Source: Myxococcales bacterium
GTDB lineage: Bacteria > Myxococcota_A > Polyangia > Polyangiales > Polyangiaceae
NCBI GenBank assembly: GCA_025355005.1
Contig: JANXLV010000196.1
Span: 1 to 64,000, forward strand
DNA length: 64,000 nt
Reading direction: 5' to 3'
The notes under the pieces were generated by a model. The model saw only the letters and a program-made list of their open reading frames with translations, had not been told where the DNA came from and searched no databases. This document shows, piece by piece, positions 42,751 through 51,288 of the stretch. A program made the translations under genes and the position numbers. The first letter of the stretch is position 1, and each line of letters starts with the position of its first letter.

Positions 42751-44129
42751 CGGGTCCGCGCCCCGCGGGGTCGCTCGCTGCTGCGCGCTTCCTTTTGGTG
42801 GCGGTCCTCTCGCTCGGCCTCTCTGCGTGCGCATCGTCGTGCGACAAGGGCAGCGGCGACCCGACGCCGGATGCGGGCGCGCGCGCGACGGACGCCGCGA
42901 TAGAGCGCACGGCCCGCTGCACGGGGCCGAAGAACCAGCGCGCGCTGCCATCGGTGACCGAGGTGGGGCAGGCCGTGGTGCTCGGCCGCGCCGTCGCGGT
43001 CGGCGTGCTGTTCGAGTCGGATGGCGGTCGCGGTGTCCATCAAGGCGTCGTCCTCACCGACGACGCGCTGTCGCAGGTGACAGTGAAAGATCTCGGCGTG
43101 GGCGTCGCCGACGGTCCGCCTCCGCGACCGTTCGTGGGCGGAGCAGACCTCTGGGTCGCATTCCACCCGAGGGCTGCTCGCGATGCGGATGGCGGTGCGG
43201 CGCCGCGGGGCCTCGTGCTGCGCGCCCAGAAGCTCCTCGATGACTCCGGAGCTCCGATCGACTTCGCGCGCGGCGGTAGCTCGTCGCTCGCGTTCGACGT
43301 CGCGTGGGCGAAGGGCTCGGTGATCGCAGCGTGGGAAGAGGACGTTGAGCGGCGCGGCGTCATCCGGATCGCGCGCGCAGGGAAGGGCGCGCTCACGGTC
43401 TCGTCTGCAACGACGGACGCGGAGGAACCGAAGCTCCTCGCGCTCGCCGACGGTCGCGTGGTCGTTGCGTGGACTGGTCGCCGTGACGAGCCGGTGGACG
43501 CTGGACGCGAGCACGAGCTGGAGCGCCCCTCCGAGGAGCGCGCGTTCCGCTGGGCCGAGGTCGCCTTCGCCGATCCCGACAAGCTCGATCCGTCGCTCGT
43601 GAAGCCGCTCGACGACGGAGGTGCTCCGAAGCCCCTCTTCACTCCGTATCGCGCGTCGGCGGAGAACGGCCACGTGGTAGCCGTGGAGCTCGGCGCCGCG
43701 CCCGGCGGAGCCGTGGCCTTCGTGCAGGACGAAGGAGCAGAGACCGACGGCGCCGGTGGGCGCATTCTCTCGTTCATGCTCACGCAGTCGCAGGCTCGCG
43801 ACACGCGCGTGCTCGTCGCGCGCAACGTCGGCCATGCGCTCTTCGACTACCTGCCGGTATCACCAACCGCCGATGCTCCGGAGGGGGCAGCGTTCATCTC
43901 GTTCGCGGACGTCGCCGAGCACCAGATGCTCGGGGAGAGCGCCCCGGACACCATCCCGACCCTCGAGCCCACGATGGACCCCGGGCGGCCACTCGCCATG
44001 CTTCCCGCTCCGGGACGGACCCCGGAACGACTGGTTCTGGCCTTGAAAGTGCCGGGTTCCACTTCCGGGACCACCTCCGGCACCACCTTAGCGGCGGCGG
44101 AGCTGTGGGTCCTGTCGTGCGCTCCGTAG
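42747..44129 (+). CDS. Lipoprotein of unknown function, 460 aa
   Basis: Start ATG overlaps the stop of the previous gene (ATGA). Signal peptide with LGLSAC (lipid Cys28), then SCDKGSGDPTPDAGA linker. The body (60-450) is rich in beta strands in a pattern of six or more A/V-x-A-W-x or VxVxW blades (VLTDDALSQVTVK, VVVAWTGRRDEPV, AFVQDEGAETDGAGG), suggesting a beta-propeller. Cys only at the ends. No family recognised. Translational coupling to the metabolic gene may be only positional. Confidence 0.72.
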   Translation: MTGPRPAGSLAAARFLLVAVLSLGLSACASSCDKGSGDPTPDAGARATDAAIERTARCTGPKNQRALPSVTEVGQAVVLGRAVAVGVLFESDGGRGVHQGVVLTDDALSQVTVKDLGVGVADGPPPRPFVGGADLWVAFHPRAARDADGGAAPRGLVLRAQKLLDDSGAPIDFARGGSSSLAFDVAWAKGSVIAAWEEDVERRGVIRIARAGKGALTVSSATTDAEEPKLLALADGRVVVAWTGRRDEPVDAGREHELERPSEERAFRWAEVAFADPDKLDPSLVKPLDDGGAPKPLFTPYRASAENGHVVAVELGAAPGGAVAFVQDEGAETDGAGGRILSFMLTQSQARDTRVLVARNVGHALFDYLPVSPTADAPEGAAFISFADVAEHQMLGESAPDTIPTLEPTMDPGRPLAMLPAPGRTPERLVLALKVPGSTSGTTSGTTLAAAELWVLSCAP

Positions 44130-44257
44130 CCTCGGTCCATGGAACTTGGTAGATGGACATTTACGGGCCTTCGCGCGGCCACCCTTGCCGGCATTGCCCC
44201 CTTTCGAGTACGGTTCTTGCCGAACGAACCGCGGTGCACGAAACGAACCGTGCGAAC

Positions 44258-44277
44258 CTGCATGTATCTGCATGAAT
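44258..44277. repeat. 10-bp tandem direct repeat CTGCATG(T/A)AT upstream of the tRNA
   Basis: CTGCATGTAT (44258-44267) is followed by CTGCATGAAT (44268-44277) directly before the tRNA 5' end. It may be promoter-related but no hexamer pair is clear. Confidence 0.55.
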
Positions 44278-44279
44278 CT

Positions 44280-44353
44280 GGGCCTATAGCTCAATCGGTC
44301 AGAGCCCCCGGCTCATAACCGGGCTGTTCCTGGTTCGAACCCAGGTGGGCCCA
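44280..44353 (+). tRNA. tRNA with CAT anticodon (Met elongator or Ile2)
   Basis: A 74-nt cloverleaf: acceptor GGGCCTA/TGGGCCC (seven pairs with one G-U), D-stem GCTC/GAGC, anticodon stem CCCGG/CCGGG with loop CTCATAA, T-stem CCTGG/CCAGG with TTCGAAC. The anticodon CAT is at 44314-44316. The acceptor GGGCCTA and the D-arm look more like tRNA-Ile2 (C34 later modified to lysidine) than typical elongator tRNA-Met, but I cannot decide. CCA is not encoded. Confidence 0.93.
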
Positions 44354-44390
44354 CGGACTTCCGACGGAAAATATCGAAGGAGCGCGCGCA

Positions 44391-45143
44391 TTGAGTAGCG
44401 TCACCGAACAAATCAAAGCCCTGGAAGAACTTGCCGCCATGGACGCCGAGATGAAATCCATCTCGGACAAGCTCGGCGAGGAGCGCACGACCTTGGCTGC
44501 GCTGACGGAGGGCCTGAACAAGCTGGAGACGAAGCTCACCGCCGACCGCGCTCACCTCGCCCAGACCGAGAAGACGAAGGGCGAGTGTCAGCTGGAGGTC
44601 CGCAACATGACCAACCAGATCGAGCACTCGCGAGAGAAGCTCAATCGCTCCCGCACCGAGCGCGAATCCAACGCCGCCCAGCGCGAGATGGAGGAGCTCC
44701 GCAAGCTGCTCAAGGATCGTGAGGACGACGTCCAGAAGCTGGCCGGCGAGGCCGACGGCGTGCACGCGCAGATCACCACGACCGAGGCGCAGGCCCAGGT
44801 CATCCGCGGTGAGCTCGCCGCGCAGAAGGACGGCATCGAGTCCAAGATGGCGGAGCTCGAGAAGCAGAAGTCCGGCAAGGAGAGCCCGCGCGACGTTCTC
44901 GCGAAGCGCATCCCGCCGGTCCTCTACCGTCGCTACGAGCAGCTGCGCGGCAAGCGGGTCTACGCCGTCACGCGGACCACTGACGGCACGTGCAAGGCGT
45001 GCAACATGGGTCTGCCTCCGCAGATGTTCCACAAGCTCCGTCGCGAGCCCACGATCGACCAGTGCCCATCCTGCAACCGCATCATCTACTATGTGGCGCC
45101 GGCCGCCGCGAACGACGGCAAGGCTTCCAAGGAAGAGGGATGA
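44391..45143 (+). CDS. Coiled-coil protein with C-terminal C4 zinc ribbon (DUF164-like)
   Basis: 250 aa. TTG start at 44391 with AAGGAG 8 nt upstream, which decides it. Residues 5-165 form a long antiparallel coiled coil (heptad pattern, high Glu/Lys/Arg). The C-terminal part is the family's conserved VLYRRYEQLRGKR followed by a zinc ribbon with CKACNMGLPP and CPSCNRIIY. The family occurs in many bacteria; function unknown, nucleic-acid or protein binding supposed. One base separates it from the kinase gene downstream. Confidence 0.88.
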   Translation: MSSVTEQIKALEELAAMDAEMKSISDKLGEERTTLAALTEGLNKLETKLTADRAHLAQTEKTKGECQLEVRNMTNQIEHSREKLNRSRTERESNAAQREMEELRKLLKDREDDVQKLAGEADGVHAQITTTEAQAQVIRGELAAQKDGIESKMAELEKQKSGKESPRDVLAKRIPPVLYRRYEQLRGKRVYAVTRTTDGTCKACNMGLPPQMFHKLRREPTIDQCPSCNRIIYYVAPAAANDGKASKEEG

Positions 45144-45144
45144 C

Positions 45145-46467
45145 GTGAAGAGTTGCCCCACGTGCAAGCGCAGCTTCCCGGATGACGCGGGCTTCTGCCC
45201 GGCGGACGGTACTGGGCTCACGTTCGCCAGCATGGTGCCCGTCGCAGGCACCTCCGACGATCCGCGCGTTGGGCAGAAGCTCTGCAACCGCTACGACATC
45301 CGTCGCGTCGTCGCAGACGGCGGCATGGGCCGCGTGTACGAGGGAATCGACAAGAACAACAACGAGCGCATCGCCGTGAAGGTCCTCCACGACGACGTCT
45401 CCAAGGACGAGGTCTCGCTCGAGCGCTTCAAGCGCGAGTACAGCATCTCGTCGCAGATCCCGCACAAGCACATCGTCCGCGTGTTCGACTTCCAGCGCGA
45501 CGAGGTCGCGGGCGTGTGGATGCTCGCCATGGAGTTCCTCGACGGCGAAGAGCTTCGGCTGGTCCTGAAGCGCGAGAAGAACATCGCCCCCGAGCGCGTC
45601 ATCCGCATGATGTCGCAGACGGCGCTCGGCCTCGACGAAGCGCACGCTCGCAAGTTCGTCCACCGCGACCTGAAGCCCGACAACCTGTTCTTGTGCGGCA
45701 CGCGCGACGGCGACGAAGTGAAGATCCTCGACTTCGGATCCGTGAAGGACACCAACAAGGACGCGAAGAAGCTGACGGTGCTCGGCACCACGATCGGCTC
45801 CCCCTACTACATGGCACCAGAGCAGGCGCAGGGCCTGGACACGCTGGACGCGCGCGCGGACGTGTTCGCCCTCGCTGCCATCGCTTACGAGTGCCTCACC
45901 GGCTCCGTGCCGTTCACCGGCACCAACGGCCCCAGCATTCTCCTCTCCATCCTCACGAAGGATCCCGTCCCACCGAGCGAGGCGGGCAAGGCGTCCAAGC
46001 ACCCCGTGCCGCAAACGATGGACGACGTGATGGAGGTGGCGCTCGCGAAGAACCCGGCCATCCGCACGAAGAGCGTGGGCGCCCTCGCGGACTCCATCGG
46101 TCATGCGTATGGGCTCGCGGGTGACCATCGCGTTTGGGCAACGACGCCCGTCGCGGATCTCGCGCGCCAGGTCGCAGAGGCCGCGCCCAGGATCGCCGCG
46201 GCCGTGAAGCCGGTCGAGGCAGCTGGTGATCCGTTCGCCTCGCCGGGCCCGGGCGTGGGCGGCGGCGGTGGCCAGGCCATGCAGCCCCGCGACGCATCGC
46301 GCGCGATGGACCAGGCGTTCCAGGCCTCGCGAGAGGCGGCGTACTACGACGACGGAAGCGCCGCTGGTGTGCCCCGCGGCGGCAACACGTGGCTCTTGCC
46401 TGTCATCGTCGGCGTCGCAGCGCTCGCGCTGGGCATCGCGGTGGTCGCGTTCGTCGCGCTGCGCTGA
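45145..46467 (+). CDS. Ser/Thr protein kinase with N-terminal zinc-ribbon-like Cys and C-terminal membrane anchor
   Basis: 440 aa, GTG start one base after the upstream stop. Residues 4-21 hold CPTC and CPAD (three Cys and an Asp), a short zinc-ribbon-like head. Kinase from about 50 to 315: GGMGRVYEG loop, VKVL with Lys79, HRDLKPDN (Asp175), DFG (Asp196), and YYMAPEQ activation segment. A Gly/Pro/Ala linker then leads to one membrane segment at the C-terminus (about 418-438). The product is an inner-membrane kinase with its catalytic domain in the cytoplasm and no extracellular sensor. Stop codon abuts that of the converging gene. Confidence 0.93.
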   Translation: MKSCPTCKRSFPDDAGFCPADGTGLTFASMVPVAGTSDDPRVGQKLCNRYDIRRVVADGGMGRVYEGIDKNNNERIAVKVLHDDVSKDEVSLERFKREYSISSQIPHKHIVRVFDFQRDEVAGVWMLAMEFLDGEELRLVLKREKNIAPERVIRMMSQTALGLDEAHARKFVHRDLKPDNLFLCGTRDGDEVKILDFGSVKDTNKDAKKLTVLGTTIGSPYYMAPEQAQGLDTLDARADVFALAAIAYECLTGSVPFTGTNGPSILLSILTKDPVPPSEAGKASKHPVPQTMDDVMEVALAKNPAIRTKSVGALADSIGHAYGLAGDHRVWATTPVADLARQVAEAAPRIAAAVKPVEAAGDPFASPGPGVGGGGGQAMQPRDASRAMDQAFQASREAAYYDDGSAAGVPRGGNTWLLPVIVGVAALALGIAVVAFVALR

Positions 46468-47997
46468 TCACTGATTCGCGAGCGCGCGAAGCCGCCTTGC
46501 GCGCATGTACGCGAAGCCGAAGAGCGCGGTTCCCAGCGTCGTCCAACCCACGATGCAGAGCATGCCGGCGTACAGGTCCGCGTCGCGCGCGCGGTACGAG
46601 CTCTCCAGCGCGTCGAACATGGCCGCCACGTAGAGCGGGCTCGGTGACGCGAGAGGGACGAGGTCGCCCGTCGCGCCGTCCGTGGTGGCCTTCATGATGA
46701 GGAGGAAGATCGGTGGGCCAAGCGCTGCGGCCACGACCACACCAACCGTGATGAGCCTCGCGAGGAGCGCGTTCGAGCCGCGCGCGCGGAGCACCGCGAG
46801 CAGGCCGCCCACGAACAGGAAGAATGCTGCGCCGTAGGCATACGCCGACATCACCTGACCGAGATTGCGCATGCTATTGCCGCCGGATCCCAGCGTGGCG
46901 ATCACGCCGAGCATCATCGCCGCCGCCGTGGTGAGCGACACGCCGAGGAACATTGCGATCGTCGTGACGAGGCCCGGCTGCGCGATCGAACGCCGGCCGG
47001 CTTGTCGCGCGAGCCTCATGAGCACCCGCTTGGACGCCGTCACCGGCTCCGCACCGAGCAACAGGAGCGCCGCGAACGTGAACCCGAAGAAGAGCACGCC
47101 GGAAACCACCGCGAGACCCACGCGATTGCGATCGCTGTCGGCGACGAGCACGGGACACATGGCAGCGAAACCGAGCGCGGGAACGGACCACAGGAACCAG
47201 CGTCGATAGCCGCTCGCGCGGTCGTCCGTGTCCTCTTTCATGTGAGCCACGGCGGTCTCGTACAGGAACCAGCCCGCGGTGCCGAACAGGATGATCGGCA
47301 TGCAGATGAGGAGCAGCACGTAGTCGACGCCGAACGGAGCGCGTACCCAGGCGAGCGGGAGCCAGATCGGGTGTGCCTCCGGAATGGCGTGCCACTTGTC
47401 GTGCATCGCGAATGACGAGCCGAAGCCGAAGAGCGCGAACAAGAGGCCGCCGAACATGATGCTTGCGGTCAACGTTGCGATGGTTGCGCCGCGCTGCTGC
47501 TTCCAGACTGCGGACAGCGCAGTGCCGAGGAGCGACGCGAGGCACGCAACGGCGAACAGCACCACGAAACCCAGGAACACCTCCGTGGCGCTGACGCCGC
47601 CGAAGAGGAAGGACAGGCCTGCGATGGGGGAGAGCGCGATGATGTAGAGCCCGCTCGATGCGAGGCCGGCGAGGAATTTCTCTTTTGCGATTTTCTGCGG
47701 CGAGAGCCCGGAGAGGATGAGCGCCTCCCACGTGCGCCCCTCGCGCTCGCTCGCGACCATGGCTGACGAGATCGCCGGTCCGAAGATCATCGCGACCAGG
47801 TAGCCCACCGAGAAGAAGGCCTGGAAGATGCCCTGGCCGAGCTCCGCGGGGTTTCCCCTGTCGGAGGTCGCCATGGCGCCGAAGGCCGCGAGCCCGAGCC
47901 CGAGCACGAGGGTCAGGATCATGAGCAGCCACGGCGTGCGCGCGAGGCGCATCGAGGCTTGCATCTCGCGAACGAAGATCGGGTGGTGCAGGTTCAT
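46468..47997 (-). CDS. ABC transporter permease
   Basis: 509 aa, ATG overlapping the ATPase stop (ATGA). About 12 hydrophobic segments; the loop with SEREGRTWEALILSGLSPQKIAKEKFLAGL is the coupling-helix region of ABC-2 type exporters. Forms an export complex with the ATPase and the third gene upstream. Substrate unknown. It ends exactly where the zinc-ribbon kinase gene ends, with no base between the two stops. Confidence 0.85.
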   Translation of the reverse strand: MNLHHPIFVREMQASMRLARTPWLLMILTLVLGLGLAAFGAMATSDRGNPAELGQGIFQAFFSVGYLVAMIFGPAISSAMVASEREGRTWEALILSGLSPQKIAKEKFLAGLASSGLYIIALSPIAGLSFLFGGVSATEVFLGFVVLFAVACLASLLGTALSAVWKQQRGATIATLTASIMFGGLLFALFGFGSSFAMHDKWHAIPEAHPIWLPLAWVRAPFGVDYVLLLICMPIILFGTAGWFLYETAVAHMKEDTDDRASGYRRWFLWSVPALGFAAMCPVLVADSDRNRVGLAVVSGVLFFGFTFAALLLLGAEPVTASKRVLMRLARQAGRRSIAQPGLVTTIAMFLGVSLTTAAAMMLGVIATLGSGGNSMRNLGQVMSAYAYGAAFFLFVGGLLAVLRARGSNALLARLITVGVVVAAALGPPIFLLIMKATTDGATGDLVPLASPSPLYVAAMFDALESSYRARDADLYAGMLCIVGWTTLGTALFGFAYMRARRLRALANQ

Positions 47998-48962
47998 TGT
48001 TGCTCTCCAGCGGTGACCGAGAGGAAGACTTGTTCGAGCTCCGAGCGCTCGGGCTCGACGCCGACGACGCCGACGCCGCCAGCCACGAGCGCGCTCACCA
48101 CGGCGGCGATGGTCTCGTCGCCTCCCTGGTAGGCGAAGGAGAGGAAGCCCTTCTGCACGGGCGTGACGTCGTGGACGCCGGCTGTCGCGCGGACGATGTC
48201 GGTCGCGCGCTCGTCGTGAGCACCAGGCAGGATGCGAAGTCGGGCCGTATCCTTGTGGGTCTCGTTGCGCATGCTGCGCCCGATCGCGTCCACGGGGCCG
48301 CACGCGACGAGGCGTCCGCGCTCGAGGATGGCGACCTGGGTACAGACCTCGGCGAGCTCCGTGAGGATGTGGCTCGAGAGGAACACGGTCTTTCCGTTCT
48401 TCGCGAGGTCGACCAGAAGGTCGCGCATCTCGATGCGGGCGCGCGGATCGAGATCGCTCGCGGGCTCGTCCAGGATCAGCACCTTCGGGTCGTGCAAGAG
48501 AACGCGTGCAAGTTGCACCCTTTGTTTCTGTCCCTTCGAGAGGCTCGTCACCATGCGATCGCGGAGCGGACCGATGTCGGTCAGCTCAATGACGCCAGCG
48601 ACCACATGCTTCGGAACGCCGACCGCCGCCGCGAAGAACTGCAGGAACTCACCAACGGTGATGCGCTCGTACACGCCTGCGTGGTCGGGCATGTACCCGA
48701 TGAGGCGGCGCACCTCCTCTGGATCGTACGTGGTGTCCTTGCCGCAGACCTCGACGGTGCCGGCCGTGGGCTCGAGCATGGTCGAGAGCACGCGGATGGT
48801 CGTGGTCTTGCCAGCGCCGTTGGGGCCGATGAATCCGAAGATCTCGCCGTGGCCGACGTCGAAGGAGAGGTTCTGCACGGCCTGGAAGCCGCCGAAGCGC
48901 ATCGACAGGTTCTTCACGGAGATCGCGGGCGTGACGTCTGGCTGCGAGACCGCGGCGCTCAT
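47994..48962 (-). CDS. ABC transporter ATP-binding protein
   Basis: 322 aa. Walker A GPNGAGKTT (about 46-54), Q-loop, signature LSKGQKQRV (about 145-153), Walker B ILILDEP and the switch His in FLSSH. The C-terminal about 95 residues form an extra domain common in ABC-2 exporters of the drug/gliding type. GPNGAGKTTTIRVLSTMLEPTAG is classical for the DrrA/GldA-like family. Overlaps with neighbours on both sides (ATGA). Confidence 0.93.
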   Translation of the reverse strand: MSAAVSQPDVTPAISVKNLSMRFGGFQAVQNLSFDVGHGEIFGFIGPNGAGKTTTIRVLSTMLEPTAGTVEVCGKDTTYDPEEVRRLIGYMPDHAGVYERITVGEFLQFFAAAVGVPKHVVAGVIELTDIGPLRDRMVTSLSKGQKQRVQLARVLLHDPKVLILDEPASDLDPRARIEMRDLLVDLAKNGKTVFLSSHILTELAEVCTQVAILERGRLVACGPVDAIGRSMRNETHKDTARLRILPGAHDERATDIVRATAGVHDVTPVQKGFLSFAYQGGDETIAAVVSALVAGGVGVVGVEPERSELEQVFLSVTAGEQQ

Positions 48963-50830
48963 TCTGCACCGCCCATCACGCGCACCAGGGTGCGGCTCGA
49001 CTCCACGCGGAGGCCGGAGTCCTTGTCAGGCGCCGAGAGCCCCACCACCTCTCCCACGAGCGTGGCCTGATGTTTCTGGAAGAGCGGGTCGCTCGCTTGC
49101 TCCGAGATGGCGGTCCACGCCGCCACGAACGCATCACGTCGATCGGACGGAACGGATAGGCCAAGCTCCCACGCGTAGAACGCGCCGTTGGTGCATGAAT
49201 GGCCAGCGGTCCGCCCGAGGGAGAGCTTCGTCGCCGTGTGGGCGGGGATCTCCTCGAAGTAGGTGCACTGCCCGTCGGCCGAGCGAATGATCGCGTCGCG
49301 AAGCGTGTGCGACGTGCCGTTCTTCACCGAGTCCGCGAGGAGTGAGATGCCACCGTCGACCGAGGTCACGGCCTCGTCCGTCGTCATGACCGCCTGCCAC
49401 GGCGGCAGCGTGACGTCGCGAAGGACGCTCTCTCGGCCGGAGAGGACGAGCGTCTCGCCACCCTCGCGGTTGCCGCTCGCCATCGCCAGACGCGGGAGTG
49501 AGAGCTGCGTCGCGGGCTCGATGTTCACGGTGGTGGCGCGCGTGGAGTAGAACGCGCGGTAGATCCGCGACGGGCCGGTGTCCTCGCCATGTCCGAGCTC
49601 GACGAAGGTCAGCCTGCGAGACCTGCCGTGAATGCCCTTCGAGAAGAGGCCGATGCCCAGGATGATGCCGAACGCGAGCGCTGCCGCGCCGGGCACCGTG
49701 TAGAGCACCTCGAGCGGCTTGCCGCGGCGTCTCGCGCGCCTGTAGAGGAGCGGGCCCACGACGATCGAGTAGGCGACCAGCAGCAGCGCTGCTGCGCCCA
49801 GCGCCGGACGGAAGTGCTCGTTGGGGTCGAGCGCGCGGCGCATCGTGTCCATCTCGTAGCTGCGACCGGAGGTCGTGAGCACGCCACTGTGCGGCGTGTC
49901 GAGCGCGCGACGCACCTCCTCCGTCACGACATCCATGGAAACGCGCGGCTCGTTCGGGGCGATCGTGACCACGTGGCCAGCGCCCAGCGAGACGCTGCGG
50001 ATCGAGGACAGGGGGGTCTGGCGCGGAAGCTCCGGCAGGGAGGCCTCGTGCTTGTCGACCAGAACGAGCCGTCCACCGAGCTTCACCCATGCGACGAGCG
50101 CAGAGCGCGCGTTGTCGGTGAGGCTCGCGAGCACGGAGTCGGAGGCCAGGACGACGGTGGCTTCTTGATAGCCGTAGACGTGCTCCGGCGCCCGAACCTT
50201 GCCGTCCATCGTCGGCGGGTGCGTGACCGTGATCGACTTCACCTCGGGCGACCCATACGTGGTGCGGTGGTCGATGCGCGCCTGCGCAAGGAGCGAGAGC
50301 AGCTCGCTCTCGTCGTTCGTCATCGCCACGACCAGTGGGTTGTCACGCGTGGTGGAGCTCACGCGAGCTCGCCCGACCTCGTGCCCGCCATGATCGCGCA
50401 CGACGATCGCGAGATCGCTCGAGTACTCCCGCGTTGGGTCCACCGGCACGACGAGCGTCGCGCTCTTGTCGACCCGGATGGTGCTCTCCACGTATGGCTT
50501 CGCGTTCGCGTTGTACGCATTCTGGAGCGTGACCGTCGCGTCTTCGTTGCGCGCCCACTCGATGTGAACGACGAGATCGGACATGCCGGTGGAGCTGAGG
50601 CTCGGTAGACCGAGCGACGGCTCCGCGAGCACGAGCGCGCCCGTCGGCTCCATCGGGGCGGAAGGATCGAGCGCGCCGAGGTCAACCCCGGCGCTTGCGG
50701 TTCCTGGCGCGAGCGTGCCGGCCAGCGCCAGCAGCGGCAAGAGCAACGACGAGAACACGCGTGGCGCCCGGAACGGGAAAGCGGTTTTCACGAGCCGTTG
50801 TACGAGTGAGCTACCCGAACCTATTCCCAT
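48959..50830 (-). CDS. ABC transporter-associated membrane protein (GldG/DUF4350-like)
   Basis: 623 aa, ATG at 50830 after GAGAGG (5-nt spacing). A signal sequence or membrane segment occurs at about 20-50, a periplasmic domain to about 340 (with a Rossmann-like TVVLASDSVLASLTDNARSALVAWVKLGGRLVLVDK), then two membrane segments at about 345-410. The rest is a beta-rich periplasmic domain. The arrangement and position resemble the third components of GldA/F/G-type exporters. Overlaps the ATPase gene by 4 nt. Homology to GldG is not proven. Confidence 0.7.
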   Translation of the reverse strand: MGIGSGSSLVQRLVKTAFPFRAPRVFSSLLLPLLALAGTLAPGTASAGVDLGALDPSAPMEPTGALVLAEPSLGLPSLSSTGMSDLVVHIEWARNEDATVTLQNAYNANAKPYVESTIRVDKSATLVVPVDPTREYSSDLAIVVRDHGGHEVGRARVSSTTRDNPLVVAMTNDESELLSLLAQARIDHRTTYGSPEVKSITVTHPPTMDGKVRAPEHVYGYQEATVVLASDSVLASLTDNARSALVAWVKLGGRLVLVDKHEASLPELPRQTPLSSIRSVSLGAGHVVTIAPNEPRVSMDVVTEEVRRALDTPHSGVLTTSGRSYEMDTMRRALDPNEHFRPALGAAALLLVAYSIVVGPLLYRRARRRGKPLEVLYTVPGAAALAFGIILGIGLFSKGIHGRSRRLTFVELGHGEDTGPSRIYRAFYSTRATTVNIEPATQLSLPRLAMASGNREGGETLVLSGRESVLRDVTLPPWQAVMTTDEAVTSVDGGISLLADSVKNGTSHTLRDAIIRSADGQCTYFEEIPAHTATKLSLGRTAGHSCTNGAFYAWELGLSVPSDRRDAFVAAWTAISEQASDPLFQKHQATLVGEVVGLSAPDKDSGLRVESSRTLVRVMGGAE

Positions 50831-50927
50831 CCGAACCTCTCTTCGATGAGGAGTGACGTCTGCGCAGGGGAAATGTTCTGACAACTGTGGGAATCTTTCT
50901 ATGGCGCCCGCGCGTATATTTCAGAAG

Positions 50928-50945
50928 GTCATGTGCGTCATGTGC
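50928..50945. repeat. Tandem direct repeat GTCATGTGC x2
   Basis: Two perfect adjacent 9-bp copies in the divergent region, about 100 bp from the start of the reverse-strand gene. Possible regulator site. Confidence 0.5.
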
Positions 50946-51102
50946 GTCCGACCGCGCGGCAGCGTGGTGCTCGAGCGGGCGCTGCAGTGTTGGCGGTGGT
51001 GTGGGTGGTGTCGCATTCGGGTGATGCACGTGGATCTTTTTTTCCCCACCATGGACGGGGCTCTGCCCACGCGCACATTGGAGCTACCTCGGGTGCGGAC
51101 GG

Positions 51103-51145
51103 GATCACACCACGATCACACCGGCGATCACACCGCGATCACCCC
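51103..51145. promoter_or_regulatory. Four GATCACACC direct repeats spaced 11-12 bp
   Basis: GATCACACC at 51103, 51114 and 51126, and GATCACCCC at 51137, all in the same orientation and about one helical turn apart, so that they face the same side of DNA. This suggests a cooperative operator (iteron-like). Binding protein unknown. Confidence 0.5.
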
Positions 51146-51288
51146 CCGTACATCCGCTCACCTATCGTTGGAAAAGTTCGACCACGCGCCTTTGTGAGCG
51201 CGACCTTCCATGTACTCTTATTGGTACGACTGGGCGTCGCCTGGCCCGCAGGGTGCAGAGTTGAAGCTCGGGAACCAACGGAGGATAC

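Larger units (their letters stand above)
50831..51288. other. 458-bp intergenic region with direct repeats
   Basis: Divergent region with no credible coding frame. Contains a tandem repeat GTCATGTGC x2 (50928-50945), a T7 run at 51039-51045, four GATCACACC-type repeats (51103-51145) and a strong GGAGG five bases before the GTG of the next gene. Confidence 0.55.
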
